A DNA stretch of 64,000 nucleotides from Dromaius novaehollandiae (GCF_036370855.1 NC_088099.1:146771017-146835016), one strand, 5' to 3'; shown: positions 1 to 14,030, numbered from the stretch's first letter. Notes: generated by a model not told the origin, from the letters alone. Made by a program: numbers and translations.

Positions 1-1536
1 ATCCAAACCAACCCTAGCTGGGTTGATTTCAGTTTGGTGACATGTTTGAAGTGCATTTGTAAGAACCAAGAAAGCACCATCTGAGAAAAGCCGTAGGGAA
101 AAGTCTAATAAAATGCAGGGAAACATTTGTTATGTGTCACTGATAACTGTCTACTAGCAGTGAGGTAGGTGCTAATTTCTCCATTTCACTCTGCAATGTT
201 CCTGGCAGGTAACTTCTGGTGACCAGAAGTCCTTAGTAGAGGTTATTATTAGCAAAAGTTGCTGTTCTGCTTTGCCCAGACCTGTGAGAACTTACTGACA
301 GCAGATTCAGTCTTTGCCAGTGGGGCTGATGCACAGACAGGTTTAATGACAAGTTAAAATTAAATGCCCAGTGTCCTGTCCCTGGCTGCTACCAGCACTT
401 GTAAGCAGCAGGTCGTGTTGGGGGGTAGCTGAGCATGGTTGTCCTGCCAGCTGGTAAAAAACCAAAGTTACTCTGAACCTGAGCTCTGAAGCTAGTCTGC
501 AGACTCTCCTCCAGTTGGCTTGTCTACAAGTTGGACCCACTTGATCCCTTTATGTCCTGAAGTAGAGAGGCTGGTCTCTGTGCGGACTTTCTCCTTCGAC
601 GCATGGGAGGGGAAGGAAGGGAATAGTGAGAGTGGGTGCTTCACTGCACAGGGAGGTCATCTGTTGAGACATACTGCCCTGTGAATCCCTCTCTGGGGAA
701 CACATGAACTGGAGGCTGGGCTGCAAGCACGCTCTGGGCCTGGGTTAGCCCCTTCTCACCCCTGTGAAAGGTGGTTGATGGCTACTGTATCATGGTTCCC
801 ACTGCACTTTTAACTCAGCGGGAGGTTTGGCTGCTCGGCTGAATAATCCGTCTTGAAGGTCCTCCTGAGGTAGCACCTGCCCTTCCCAGGGACGAGATAC
901 TGCAGTATTCTGCAACTGGGGAAGGGAGGTTTTCCTGGGCCATCCTGCTCCACCTGAAATGCCTGCTGGGTCCTGGCAGGAGCTCAACCTGCCAGAGGCT
1001 CCCACCAAGGCCCTGCAGAGCATCCTCAGTGGAAGTCTTTCTCTCCAAACGGTGTTATGTGCATCTTAAAAGAGGATGCATGCTGCAATTTACTGCACTT
1101 TGAACGTGGGACAAATACAGGAAAATAGATCAGGAAGCAAAAGCCAGGAGTTGGGAAGGAGAATTTTGAAGTTACACTCAGCAGACGTTCCTCTTAGACT
1201 GGAAAGGAGTTGCTGGGAATAATTCACTATCTGTGCTGATCTCCTCTGATGCTCCCAGGTTCCTCCGCTGGCAGCGGCACCTTTCCTGGTCAGGCACCAA
1301 CAGCCAGTGAGGGGCTGTAACCAGGGGCCGGGGCTGGGGGATGTGGACACACACCAGCCCCTGTGCACAGCAGGTGGCAGGTAATGGCTTGCTTTCAACC
1401 AGACGGTATCAGCATCTTTTCTCCCCCTCCTCCATCTCCCCACATGATTTCAAAGCCAGGAAACATATGGCACTTTGTTCTTACGGCTTCTGATATAAAG
1501 AATTTGGTATGCAATCTGTAACGAGCAACAGCTGTC
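1..1536. other. Intergenic sequence, no gene recognised
   Basis: I see no exon with a recognisable protein family, no RNA gene and no clear repeat. The longest open frame here (minus strand, about 1090-1443, 117 codons) has an unpatterned composition and no domain I know, so it is treated as chance. By comparison with the human order this interval probably lies between GEM and its upstream neighbour, but no exon of that neighbour is visible. Confidence 0.6.
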
Positions 1537-2068
1537 GTGGTCCGTTGTGCTGATAAGAAGCCCGAATCTTGCACTGCCTTGGAGAGGAGGGAGCTGTCTC
1601 GTGCCCTGTGCTCAAGCCCAGCTCCTGGATTTCGGCCCTCACGTGGGCTCTGCTGCTTTGTCCCTTGGCTGCTCAGAGCACCGTGCCCTGCTGCTGCTGC
1701 AATGGACTCGCAGCGCGGTGGCAGCTCCCCTCCTGCCCGCCCGGCTGCGGACGCCTGCCAGCGAGATCCTCCAGCGCTGCTCGGAGCCTCAGATTTACCT
1801 TTTTTTCTGGAACCACCAAGCAGATGAGAGCCCTGGAACCATGTGTCTGTTTGTCCTCTGCGTCCCTGGAGCTTCTCACGGCAGGCTGAGAGGGCAGAGG
1901 ATCCCCAAAAGGTGTAAGCGAGTGCGAGGTGCGAGGACAGCTCTGTCCCCTGCTTTCTCAGAAGAAATCTTTGCCTTCCTGCTTTTTATCTTGGTTAAAG
2001 AAAACCTGTGCAGTCAGTCTGACAGCGAGAGGTCTGGGTTTCTCACGTCGTCTCTGGTGTGCGAGTGA
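1537..2068. other. CpG-enriched GC-rich patch, possible unannotated promoter
   Basis: GC and CpG content rise clearly above the surroundings, most strongly at about 1690-1790 and 1880-1960. A short GTGCGAG-type repeat lies near 1921-1940. Three overlapping + strand frames are open here (up to 173 codons at 1547-2068), as expected when GC-rich DNA has few stops. None resembles a known protein. A CpG-rich patch far from a recognised gene could mark the first exon of a non-coding transcript or a distal element. That is inference only. Confidence 0.4.
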
Positions 2069-5000
2069 GGCTGGGGGAAAGGGTAGGGAAAGGTCTGCCA
2101 CCTTTTTAGGAAGGGAATCGCATATTTGGGGGGAGAAAATGCTACAACTGTGTGCGAGAGGAGAAACGTGGAGATGATGGCATCATGGCGACTTGGCGTG
2201 CTGCTCAGAAGAGGAATATCTTATAAGGAATCCCCAATATTATAAATGGGTAATGCAATGCTGTCTGGAGCGAAGAGTGCCAGCATTTCCCAGACCACTT
2301 TGAAATCCCTTTCAAAACTAGAGAAAATGTAAATGAAATACATTTTGCTATGCTAAAATACAGAATTAAAACCCAAGTTGCTAGAATTCAAAAAAATCAG
2401 TTACAAGTGTTAGAACAGAAATTTGCAGTCACTGATAACTTTGATGCAGACTCCAGAGGCTCAGCACTAACAGAATTAATTTGCAGCTGTTAAGTGTCAG
2501 CCCTGTCCATCAAGGGTAACTTCAAGCTCCGAGTATGTGACTCCAAGTAGGGGCCTTAATCCCAAATGGTCTTCTTTTGCACAGAGCCTTATTTCCTGGG
2601 GATTTCACTGGTTATAAGCACACTCCTAGGGCTTCCCTGTGACAAAGAGCATTAAAAATTAATTAATTATGATATCAATTTCTGCTTCTCTTGTTAATTC
2701 ACTTCAGCAAAGAGCATATACACTGACCTCCTCTAGCTGGTAAAACACAGCATGTGGATATGCATTTAACTGTAAGTTAGTTACTCTACGTGAATCAATT
2801 AAATTGATTGCAGTCTCCTGGTTTGTCTCAAGTGTAAATATTGGAGGTCAGCTACTTTTCTCCTCGCATTTATGGATGCCTGAGATCATTCTCACTGCTA
2901 GCTTTGCTTAGCTAAGATTTTCTAGTAAAAGATGCATCTTGAAAACCCAAAGTTACATACATACTTAAGTAATGTCATAATAACCTGTCAATGCCAAAGC
3001 AAGCAGAGTTTTAATGTAATGCTACTGAAAGCAGATGTAGTGGTGGGATGCCACATTGCGCTCACTACTAGATTTGGGAAACTTCATTGCTGGAGGCTAT
3101 ATTGCTGTTGTAATGGGTGTACTAGAGAGTCAGTATCAACACTTTCCACTCTACAAATGGAGTGACGGAAATTCAGTGTTTTACATATTTTCTAGAAAGG
3201 TACCGATTTTGTGCTCTGACATTGCTTACGCTTTGCTGTAGTGGAAATGTGGAGTCATGGTCTGGCCGGCTGGCTTCATCAGCCTTTTGGGAGACCGGAA
3301 GAGTTGGTAATTGTAAATACATACTTTGGCATGAGACCTTTTCTGCCTGCTGTGACTAGTCTGTCCGATGGTCATCCAGTCCCTCCAGACACTGATGGCA
3401 TCTCAGGGAAAGCATTTATGTAGGTAATGTTTCCTTTAAAGACTTCTGAGCTCATAAGAATGAGAGAGTGCATTCCCATGTGGTTAAGTTATGCTCTCAC
3501 AAGTCTCGGCTAGAAGTGTTAGAAAAACAACTTTTGGTTGCTAGGAGGTGCTGTATGGGGATTAATTAATCAGGATGGTTGAGCCTTCTGTTTGCTATCA
3601 CTGCTGATATAAAATAGAGATTTCCAAAGCCTGAAACTTGTGATGGAGTCCTCTTGGGCTGAGAGCTTTACTTACAGACACACACACACTAACGCAGTTG
3701 CAGCAAATGTTAGTCGTTATGAAATACTGCAAAGAAAAAGAAATCTAAAATGTGGGGCCCACGAGAGGTGTTCAGGCTCTAACTTCTCTGTATCAGCTGC
3801 ACCTCTGTCCACGTCACCATGGGCAGCAGCGGCACAGATAACAGCTAAGACTCTGCTATTACAAAAGATTTTCCCTTTCCCACTACATGGACAAAAGAGG
3901 TTGATATTTAGCTCCAAGGTTTTTTGGTCAGATTTTAAAGCAATATGCCAAACTTTCTTAACACACAAGTAAGAGATTTGGCTTGCCCCTTACAGGCGCT
4001 GGAAATATCCCATTGGTTCCAGCTCCCTTACTGTCGCCAGATGAGCTGCCAGTGTGATTGTTTTCTAGTGTATTTCCAGTAACGTACAGTTTAAGTTTAA
4101 TTTAACTAAAATAGATGGGGGAGTAAATGGGGTAACAGTAACTCAGCAGGCAAAACAGAAAGGCTCTGAGGAGGGTGGTAAAACATAACAGAGAGCAAGT
4201 TTGGAGGAGTCATCTCCTCAACTAGACGATGACGTGTGTCCAAAGCCCAAAACTACAATAGACACAATGCAGTCTTAATGACACTCACATATACAGGATT
4301 AAACCCACACAGCTTTTAAATGCCATTAGACATTGAACTCACTAGACTAGCTGCTAGCTGGCTCCAAGCATCCATTCCCTGGAAGGTACTATCCAAACAA
4401 AAACATTTAGTTTTCCTTCAGCTGAAGTCAGATATTCCATAGGCTCTTTGACAACTGTGTAGAAGGAGGGCAGGCACAAAGGTCAAATACCAGAAAGCCC
4501 TTAGCGTGCTGACATGGCATAGCTAAGTTTAAGATGACTGTCCCCAGGGCTCACATGTTCCCTATGCACTGAACCAGCCCGCAGGCGACGCCAGAGAGAC
4601 ACGAGGCCCCTAATTCTGTGTCTCCTGGGAGTGCCTCTCCTCTTTGCAGGGCTGTGCTGAGTGCTGCGTAAGGATGGGATTCAGCGCCCAAACCAGAAAA
4701 GGCAGGGGCTGTAATCGCTTCATCACATCTAGCACTTGTGTGAGGGACACTAGGAAGGGAGAAGGCTAGATCCAAAAAAAGGCTCATGAGCTCTTGAAGT
4801 GCCATGTGGGTGGTATTTGGGGGACTAACTGTGATAGAGCAAGCCATGAAATCAGACTTAATCTCCTTGTGCACCTGAGAGGTATTTCTTTTATCTTTGT
4901 GTCTCTTTTAACCTTGAAAAGAGGGACCTGAACAGAAGGTGATGCAACCTTTTGTGTAACGGCCATATGCTTACACCGTTCATCCATAACAGAGCTCTGT

Positions 5001-6420
5001 CCTGAAGAGATTCAAAGCTGCACCTTCCTCAGGAATGTGCCCAAAACACTAGCTTATAAAAGACTTTTAGGTGGTAGGGATCATCTTCTTGCCAAAATTA
5101 AGACATTGAGCTGATAATATTCATGGAAGCAGTCCAGTATGTAAGAGCATGAATGTAGTCTAGCAGCTAAAAGAGTCAGCTGAGAGGTGCAGGCCTAAGC
5201 TCCAGTGCCTACACCCTGCATTGTTTCCTTGGGGGTAAATTGCACCAACAGCCTAGGGAATAGGCTTGAATCCCTTCCAGTTGGAGAGAGAGGCAAATAC
5301 TGCTTTCCCCTTTTCTGCACGAGTGCTCTATCCACAAGGCTGTTAGGAAAAACCTGTTTGGAATTAATCCTCTAGCTATTTTTGAATGGAAATGACCACT
5401 GCTTTTATTCGTTTGTCTGATCGCCTTTTGCTAAATTGATACTGCTGAATACTGTAGCTGTATGCTGAGAATCCCTGAGGGACCAGGCTGTCATGACAGC
5501 ACGGGCACCAAAGCAGTTTGTGCATTTGTTTTTGGACCAAGGCTAGCACATTTTCCCTCCCTTCTGTTCCCCGTGCAAGTGCTAGACATGATGACTGATT
5601 ACAGTCACCTCCTTTTCTGTACCCACTGAACAGTATTGCCACCAAACGGTCCCCTACACAAGTGCTAGACATAAGTTTAGCCACTGTCTTCTCCTAAATG
5701 CTGCGCTACCTCCTTGCTAGTGTCAGAGTAGAAGAAGCCCAGCCCAAAGCCTAGTCAGGGGGAAGGCTGGCTAGTTTTGTCTCTTCTGGGCAACAGGGCC
5801 TTTCCTCCTGGGCTTCAAGTACAGGCACCGTGGCATCACTGTTGTGGTGCTGCGTTCAGTGTTGTGCAGCACTGTCGTATCAAGTATTGCTCGTGTTGGA
5901 AGCTGTTTTGCACCCAGCAGTGACAACCATCTAATATTTATGGCAAACAGGATAACTGAAATGCTGTGAGAGAGCAGCTAATGGGCTTGCCGTGCAGGCG
6001 GTTCATCTCCCGTAAATCAGAACGTGGAATTCCCCAGGCACTTCCAGAAAAGGAAGGTAGATGGGTGCAGGAATAACGTATCGCCCCACTGGTGCTGGCA
6101 CCTCTCTTCTGACAACGTAGCTTCTAGCAAAACGTTTTCGTAAAAGAGATGTTACCTTGCAATCCTGTATTTCACACTTTTGTTTGTTGGTATCAATGTG
6201 CAAGAGCTTATTGTCTCCCGAGAGAGAGCTGTAGGCACCTACTTGTGGTAGCAGATGAAGTGACAGTCAAGTGGCATGCTGCAATCTGGGGAACAGATCT
6301 GGGGTATGCAGGACCAGGGCTGCTAATGACTTTTCTTAGCTGCTCCTACCAGTGGCTTTTAACAGGCAGCTAGAGAAAAAGCTAGTTTTTATTTTCTATC
6401 ACATGGGTGAGTGGTCATGG
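2069..6420. other. Intergenic sequence, AT-rich homeodomain-like sites near 2650
   Basis: No supportable gene. The stretch at about 2650-2700 contains overlapping TTAATTAATTA-type sites, which are generic homeodomain targets. A tRNA-like A-box and B-box pair on the minus strand near 5263-5334 hints at a decayed SINE. A 14-bp phrase, caagtgctagacat, occurs twice (about 5575 and 5658). Short open frames around 4551-4987 and 5376-5684 show no recognisable protein. Confidence 0.5.
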
Positions 6421-6500
6421 CTCTGATCCTGCAAGATATTTAGGTTCCTTACTCTTATTAAAATGAATAGGGACAAATTGTCTAAATATTTTTCAGACGT
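6421..6500. repeat. Relic of a palindromic MITE-like repeat
   Basis: The left arm at 6429-6443 (ctgcaagatatttag) and the right arm at 6482-6496 (ctaaatatttttcag) are imperfect inverted copies of each other around about 38 bases. The outer phrase gatcctgcaa and the inner AATAGGGAC-like core resemble an old amniote family of palindromic non-autonomous elements that begin with a GATCCTGCAAA-type end. The similarity is from memory of that pattern, and the copy is heavily decayed. Confidence 0.45.
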
Positions 6501-9500
6501 GAGTCACTGTGCTGCTTGCTGCAGTTCAAATGCATAGAAGGATCTCTATAAATATTTCATGGCCTCGGAGACAAACTGTGATGTGGCTGCGAAACTAGAC
6601 ACAAATATGTAGCCACAAGAATAATCACACTGCAGCAGCAACGGAGAAAGCCTGTTCCTAACCCATCAGTACTTATAGCTAGTAGATGCAGAAAGACAAA
6701 GTATTGTTAATGTTTCAGAAATATATTTTGTGCCTGTATAGGTTTTCAATTTTCAATATGTCTTTCAAATAGAACAGAAACTACATGCCAGTTTTCCTCA
6801 TTAGGATTAATCAAGCACACTTGCTTACAGATGAATTAAATTAGAGATCACATATACTCTTAGGAACCAAAAATAATCAATCATGACTTGAGTGTACGTG
6901 CTGCTGCAGCTAACACTGCTGCTTGGTTTCTGCTGCAGCAACGAACTGACAAAAAAACCCTCCTAGAGCTGGAATCCAAATCATTGGCAGCAGGAGATGG
7001 TGAATGGCACACTTGAAATAAAGAAAACAAGACCACACAAAATGGAAAAGCTATAAAGTGCACAGTCACATGACTACATATGTGGTTGAAATTCTTTACT
7101 TTCTGACATAGAAAGAGCTATAATGGAGCACTTGAGCTCCATCCACATACGTACACAAATATTTTTGCCTATGTTCCAGTAAATGGCATACAGTGCGTAG
7201 CTGTTAGATTTGTGAGGTCACTCCCACGTCTTGTTTTGTAATACCAGCAGCTTCTTCTGCTTTCTTTTAAGCACTGAAGACAACAAGATGAGCTCTTAAA
7301 CAAGCAGGGTGCCTGCCTTCAGGCTGTGTTTCTCCCTGCAGGTACATCAGCATAGCTTTGTGCACGAAGCATGTTTCACACACTCCTCACTGCACGTGTA
7401 AGTTTGTTCAAAGCCCACGTGCATGCACATCAGCTGAGGAGCTGGCAGGGGACGCCCGTATTGTACTGCATGCAAAAATCTTTGTTGATAAAAATAAAAA
7501 AGGAGAAGGGATGGAGGTGTGCTTTGTTTCTGTTTTGACAGTTTATTAATATTTCACATAAATTATTCTGACCTTCTGTCATCCGCTTTTGTTTCTTTTA
7601 CAGTTTAGTTTTATTGTGCCGTAATCCTTATTCCTGCACATATCACCAGTGAGGTCCATGAGGACTGTCTGTGTGAATTAGGAGATGTGAGACTATGTAT
7701 TATCTTTTAACACTGTTATGCAAACTGTCTGGGCCTTTGAGAGATCTGAAACATACTGAATCGTTTACTTAAGTGCCAGAAAGTGGCTGTAAGTGGAAAA
7801 ACAGACGTATGAAAACAGAATAATACATAAAGAAACATCTGCATTTGAAATGATCTGTCATTGCTGGAAAGGTCTTGGAGAACAATATATACATTTGGCA
7901 TAATGCCATGCATGTGACACTACAGGTGTTTTAGTCTATTGGCAGGCCTCACCTGGGCTGCAGTAGTGGCTTAGACTGAAAAACGTCTTTCCAGGTTTCA
8001 TCATGTTTTTGAGACTCCTCTTGCGTGCACTGGCCGCAGAGCCCTCCCCTCAGCTGCGCAGCTCTGCGCGCTTGGGAGGGCAGAACTGCCCTTACCCCGT
8101 TATGCACTGGCTAAAAATCGGGTGGCACAGCTAGGAGGAGGGATCGCCCAGGGCTGGGCAGGTGTCTTCTTCATTAGTTACTTTCTTCTTTTCTTCTGCC
8201 GTTTGCCATGTCACCTGGCCGGCCCCTGGGTCACTCTTGGCAGTGTTGCAGAAGTGCCTGAGGGTCCCATCCCGCTGAGCTCCCCCCTTCCCAGCACGTT
8301 CTGCTCCTCCACGGAGGCTCACGGGGAGAACCACCTCTCGAGGAAGAAACCCCCTATGCCAATATATGCAAACAGTAACCATGCTGCTAAGGAGCAATGC
8401 GACTGCCGTGGAGGAAAAGGCAGGTACTCCGGTATGCGAGGAGCTGTGGGGTGGCACACGGTACGGGCCCTGGACGCAGGCATGAGTGAAAGGATCTCCA
8501 CATTAATCCACATGCAGCAGCTCTCTTTCAGGGACCAGCAGTTACCTTGAACTCTTTCCTATTGCTGTGATAACATTAGCAGATAAATGGTCATGGTGCC
8601 GCGTAACTTCTCACACGAAAATTCACAGCCTGGAAGTCACCTTGTAAGTGAACTGGTGAGACACCGTCTCCACGGGCTGATGGGTGGGGGCTGGAGGTGC
8701 CACTACCACGCTTCGACTGCCCGTCGTCTTATGAAGTGCCTCAGGGTAGTTTGATAGCAAATATTGAGCTATTAGGCAAATACACAAAGAAAGGAAAGTC
8801 TGAAAAAGAGAAACATATTTCATATGAGTTTTTTTACGTACTTCTCAAGTGCAGATGTGCCAAAATGTTTCCACTGGAAACTTTATATAAAATGATTAAT
8901 GTAAAGGGGTTCTGCAACTCTGGCATCCCTCCCCCGTCTCCAGAGAGCCGTCAGGGCTTGCGACAGCTCTGTTCTGTGTACGGGAAGCATCGGCAGCTGG
9001 GAATTATCATTTGTTAGTCTTAGCCTTTCTGTAGCTCGATTCAGAGACTCCGCTAGGAACGAGCCATCTTGCCCTTTTACCTTGGGGACGGCTTGGAATG
9101 TTTCCTTCAGGGTCAGAAATCACCCGTTTATAACCAGCAGAAAAAACAAGCGTTTTATATGGCACTCAGATCAGCTCTGGGCATTCCTCAGATTCCTTCA
9201 GAGAACAAGCGGAGAGGCAGCTGCGCCACCATAGCTCAGGGCTCTTTTTCACCACTGCTCTGCTTTTACGTGATGCCCTTAAAACCTCCTCCTTGTTTTT
9301 CCCCGCTTCCCAGCATTTCCAAAGATTTTAGCCGAGAGTTTTCCGACACCCTTTTCTGCCTCTTTGCCTTGCTTTTCCTTTCTAACTTCAGAATTCCCTA
9401 AAGAAATCCCATCTCTTCCTCACGGTGCTGGTTGCTGAGTGTGGCTCTGGCTGTCCCCTGGCTGGCTGAGGCACTTTCCCCGGCATGATCTACTGCTTTG

Positions 9501-12500
9501 GTGGCACTGGTTGGCCATGTGCTGGAATGTGACTTGCTTCTCAAAGAGGGGGAGATTAGGAGATCTGTGAGTTTGGGATGCCCACCAGCGCCCCTGTTTG
9601 CAAACAGCCCTCACTCCCTCCTGGTTCCTGTGGATGTGCCTGGTGAAGGAGCAAATGAGTCTGCCACAGGAATCTCGTGCGCGGGGTTTGCATGTGCTAT
9701 TAATAAAAACTGCCTTCAGCTTCTAAATTCAGGCTCTTAAAACCCACAATGGATGCATTTTTCATTAATGAAAAAAACCACACTCTTTTTTGTTGAAATT
9801 TAAATAGAGCCATGAACTTTTATATCATGCATGCTATTTTAAAACTGTAAATCTATTTCTCTTTTTCCATTGTGGTTGTTTTTGTATTTCATTATGTTCT
9901 TACATGGCAAATCTTTGGCCTTTTAATACAAAGGTTTCTACATTTCCAGGCACAGGTTTTGATGTCCAACCCAGTAAACTTGGAAAGAACCTAGTTTTCA
10001 GAAACTGGTTTTTCTATGGTGCAAATTTAACAAAAGGAATCAAAGAAAGCATCAAAGCACCAAGGCATCAAGAAACCAATACTCCCTTCTGGGAATTTAG
10101 ATTAAGATGTTCTAAACATTTTTAAAAATGAAAAAATGGGAAAGCTTAAGTATGGACAACTCAATTATTTTCTGTGATTTTTGTTTTTTAGAAAAGCAAG
10201 TGGGACTCAAACTAACAGACTATCTAAGGCCAGATGCTGTATTAGGTCACAGATTATAAACATGGCCTAAAACTGGGTGATAAATTCCATAGGCAACATA
10301 AAGACATGATAAAAGCCCAAAAGCTATTTAGAATTCTGTCAGGAAATATACTCGACAAGGTCCCAAGGAAAATTGAATAATCTCTTTCTTTTCCATAGCA
10401 ATGAAGGAGAATATTTTTTCGTGGTCACGAAAACATTGAAAACCACATTTTCCGCTCTCCCATGCTTTTTCCTGTCTTGTCTCTTGTGCCTGGAAGAACA
10501 TCCATATGGACAGCCACAAAAATATTTCATCCTCTGCCACATTCTCCACAAAACTCTTCTGTGATTGTTCTACAAATGTTTTGATGTCCGTTATGATGCT
10601 GATTAAATCTGGCCGTTACCTTTCCTATTGACCAATGCTCTCTCTTTGTTTCCTTCTGTTCTCCATGTCTCTAATTTAATAAGGAGACTGATAGTTATCT
10701 GGGAAAAGGGCTATATTTTTGGTGTATGTTTGTACAGTGTCCGACACGATGGATTCTGGTCTCTGACTGCATGTAAACTAATAATGATGTTGTTCCCAGT
10801 TCTTTCAATCTCCAGCTTTATAACCATTTGGGAAGTTCTCCTTTACACAGTTAGAAGCAAATTATTGTTTTAGCACTATTTTGCACATAAATTGTGATTT
10901 CTCCTAACAAGCTCAGAGTTTTTTTTCAGTATTCCTCACAAGAACTGTATCGGGCACAGATTATCTTACTGTTTTAATACCCAAGAGCTAAGGACATCTG
11001 AGATCTGCCCCGCACGTCTGAAAAAAACACCTAGCAGAAGCGCTGAAAACCAAGCGCTGCAGCTCCAGGGGGAGGGCCTGGCTAAACGAGAGCCAGGACA
11101 AGGAGCAGAACATGCACCTTCAAATCCCTGGCATATGCCCTTGTTGTCAGCCATAATTTAATCTTTAATGTTATCTCCTTGGTGTATTTACCTAGCTCAT
11201 GATACTTGTGAGATGCCCTTGTTTTAGCATAGGAAATGACATGCGATTCATAAACACCGCTCTTTAGCAAAACCCACTATTCCCAGGTTTCTCACTGTGA
11301 CTGGTCTCTATTTTTATAGCCAAGTTAATCTCTTCCTATTTTGTAAGTGGTCTTTCAGGATCTGCTTCTGTACTAAGCTAGTCTCTCAAGTAATCCTTGT
11401 GCCCAGCTAAACATAACCACAACCTATTTATGTATTGGGCTATCCCCAATTAAGCCGAAAAATACTACAACTTAGGTCAGTGCCTGGGTAGCACTAACTA
11501 TTAATGGTGACTATTTATATCATTAAGATGTTTCAGACTTGCTGTGTTCAATAAAAGCTTTGACTAAGCTTTATAATGCTTGCTGCCACTTGTGGCCACA
11601 TGGGCTTGAATATATAACAATGTGATGGGCCCCAAATTTTCTGGTTTGAGGTGGCTCTGCTGTGATCTCCTGCACATTGCCCATTCTGGGGTGGCAGCTC
11701 AAATCGGTGGCTTCTCTGAGCCCTACAGAAGGCAGTTTTTATGGTAGCTGTGAATGTTTCGATGCAGTTTTGAACTTGGGAATTCCTCCCCTCTGCTGCA
11801 TCTGGCAACGTGACAGCAAGCAGGAGGTTCTGTTCAACCTACTCAAGAACTTCTTTGGGCATGCTGGTGTTAAATAAACTCCAATGCAGTGAGAATAATT
11901 TGTGCATTTAAATAGGAAGGATTCGGGAACTTGCTGCTTCGTTTGCAGAGAGGTATACTCTCTACAAGCGCATCATGGAAAGACAATAACTACAGCAGTG
12001 ACGCAGGCTTCACAGTGTGCCCTACCAGAGATGTAAACAAAAGGCCACGATCAGGTGCTTTGTGTAGCTCACATGAAATTAGCAATTAATACTGGAGACT
12101 GTGCATTGCTTTTGACTCTCAAGGCACTGTATTCTTCTCACATCCAACCTTGGGGGTGTTTTACCTTTTACTTTGCCACAGACCAGAGAGAGCTGCTGTG
12201 GCTGCTGATCGTCAGTCACGATTGCGTTTGTTGCTGTTACTGGTTTTTGTCTTAAAGAAAGATAAATGGGTGCAGTTGCTATTTCCATTGCTTCTAGGCC
12301 AAGCCAGGACCAGAGAGGTGAGGTGCTCCCAGCAGCGGGTGCTAACCTGAGGAAGGTGGTGCGGCACAGCAGGGGACTGTGCTGCGGCACGGCTGCCATG
12401 GGGAAGCCGCTGCTGTGGTCTGGAGGTGAAATTAGAGCTATGAGGCCAATAGCAGAGCGTCACCATGTGTACACCCAAGATGTGGAGCAACCCCATGAAA

Positions 12501-13990
12501 TAGCTCACCCCACACACCCTGTTTGTTAAGAATCTGGCCTTTCCGTTTTATAATATTTTTAATGTACTTCTCAAAAATTCAGGAACATTTCCCCTCACTG
12601 TGAAAACCCCTTCCCACTGTTTTTCAGAAATGGAAAATAAAATAATGTGAAATGCCAAAACCAGCAGAAGAGCTTCCTCCAGCATTCAGCCAAAGCGAGC
12701 AACAGGAACATAACAGTAAATTAACAGCAGGAAGGTCTTCATGACCAGGCTGCAGAAGGGCCATGCCTCGAATCCCCAACACCTAATCTGAGCTGAGGAC
12801 AGCAGAAAGCCACCTGGCTCCTGTGGGACTGCCCGGGGAAGGTAGAAAAGAGAGCCCTCTCCATATTTGTCTCATTTCTGTGGGCAAGGGCTAACTCGCT
12901 CCCATCTGTTTCTAGGCCAATCTGTATCTCCTTGTTTTCCAATGCCCAGTGAGCAGGAAAATCCCTGTTCTTACTGATCCACTCTGCCAGGAGATATAGA
13001 CAGTGCCCTGCTGGGGACATGCTGGGCAGGAGGACACTGTTTCAGGCAGTGAAGTTAGATGGTTTTCCACCTACACCTGCAGGATCTGGAGGTCCTTATT
13101 CTTACAGAACTTTTGTCTTGCACTGTCCAGATGAGTAAACAGCAACCTGTATCTTTAAACAACACCACAGAGTGGCACAAAGAGTGAGATAGCGCTAAAT
13201 CTATAAGGCCAGATTGTTAAAGTTAGCATTTTGTGCACATATCCCAGCTGCTTGCAAGCCAGGTAACAGAAAGCTACGTTTCACGCCTGGTGCCTCCGTT
13301 CTAGGGCTTGACTGCTTCCTGGCCAGGCAAGAACTGAACTCGTCTTGTCTCACCTCTCCTCTCTTCATTGATAAAACGTTGTTAATGCAGTCTGCCCTGA
13401 CCTGTACATCTAAACTTTCTCCCAGTTCTACAGACTTTGGACCTGAAGATCATCTAAATTGCATCTTTCCTTTTCTGTTGAGTTTGAATGAGGCATGTTC
13501 ATGAGTTTCCCCCACCAGAAAGGGAAAGGCCAATATTCACTTCAGGTAGAGTTGCAAGTGTTTTGGGGTCATCCAATGTAAGAGCCTCCATGGGGAAAGT
13601 TCATTTTTATCCCCCAAAAGCTGGAGAAGGGACTCCCCTGCCTGCAGGCTGGCTAAAAATCCGTGATGTGGACCCTGGCCTCAGCCTGCTCTAAGGGCTG
13701 TTGTCTTAGTGATGGCTGAATGCTTAGTGGAGCTCTTAGGTGGTAGCATCTGTCCTGGTAGTTGTTTTGGGCTGAGGAGGCTTGGGGTCTTAATATAATC
13801 ACATTTCTGTAAGCAATATGAGACCAAGATACTGGGAGCTGGGAGGCTAAGGACTTCCAAAGAGAACACTTTCCTGGGGGTGTAAGCAGTAAAAATCCAG
13901 AGAATGGCATTCTGCAAATGACATCTTCAAATATGGGACAATGCATGAATCTGCATGATCTCAAGAAGGCTATTCTGAGTACAGGACATT
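6501..13990. other. Intergenic sequence, no gene recognised
   Basis: No exon, RNA gene or clear transposon is supportable. GC-rich islands of a few hundred bases (for example 8030-8480) carry open frames on both strands but no protein pattern. Small perfect palindromes are present, such as AGCTGCGCAGCT at 8052-8063 and TTTTCGTG with CACGAAAA around a GT at 10416-10433. Such sequence could include cis-regulatory DNA for GEM, but nothing here proves it. Confidence 0.55.
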
Positions 13991-14030
13991 TTTCCCCTCT
14001 CTCTCTCTGCTCTCCTCCTCCCTCTTTCTT
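13991..14030. repeat. Pyrimidine-rich (CT)n low-complexity tract
   Basis: A run dominated by C and T with repeated ct units and cctcctcc blocks on the + strand. It is simple-sequence DNA with no coding potential. Confidence 0.8.

Noticed and set aside
1547-2068. 173-codon + strand open frame
   Set aside because: It overlaps two other open frames in a GC-rich patch, has no domain or compositional signature I know, and the ATG context is ordinary. Chance openness is the simpler reading.
5573-5675. Repeated phrase caagtgctagacat (two copies about 80 bases apart)
   Set aside because: The match is limited to about 14 bases and the flanks do not align, so it is not called a repeat element.
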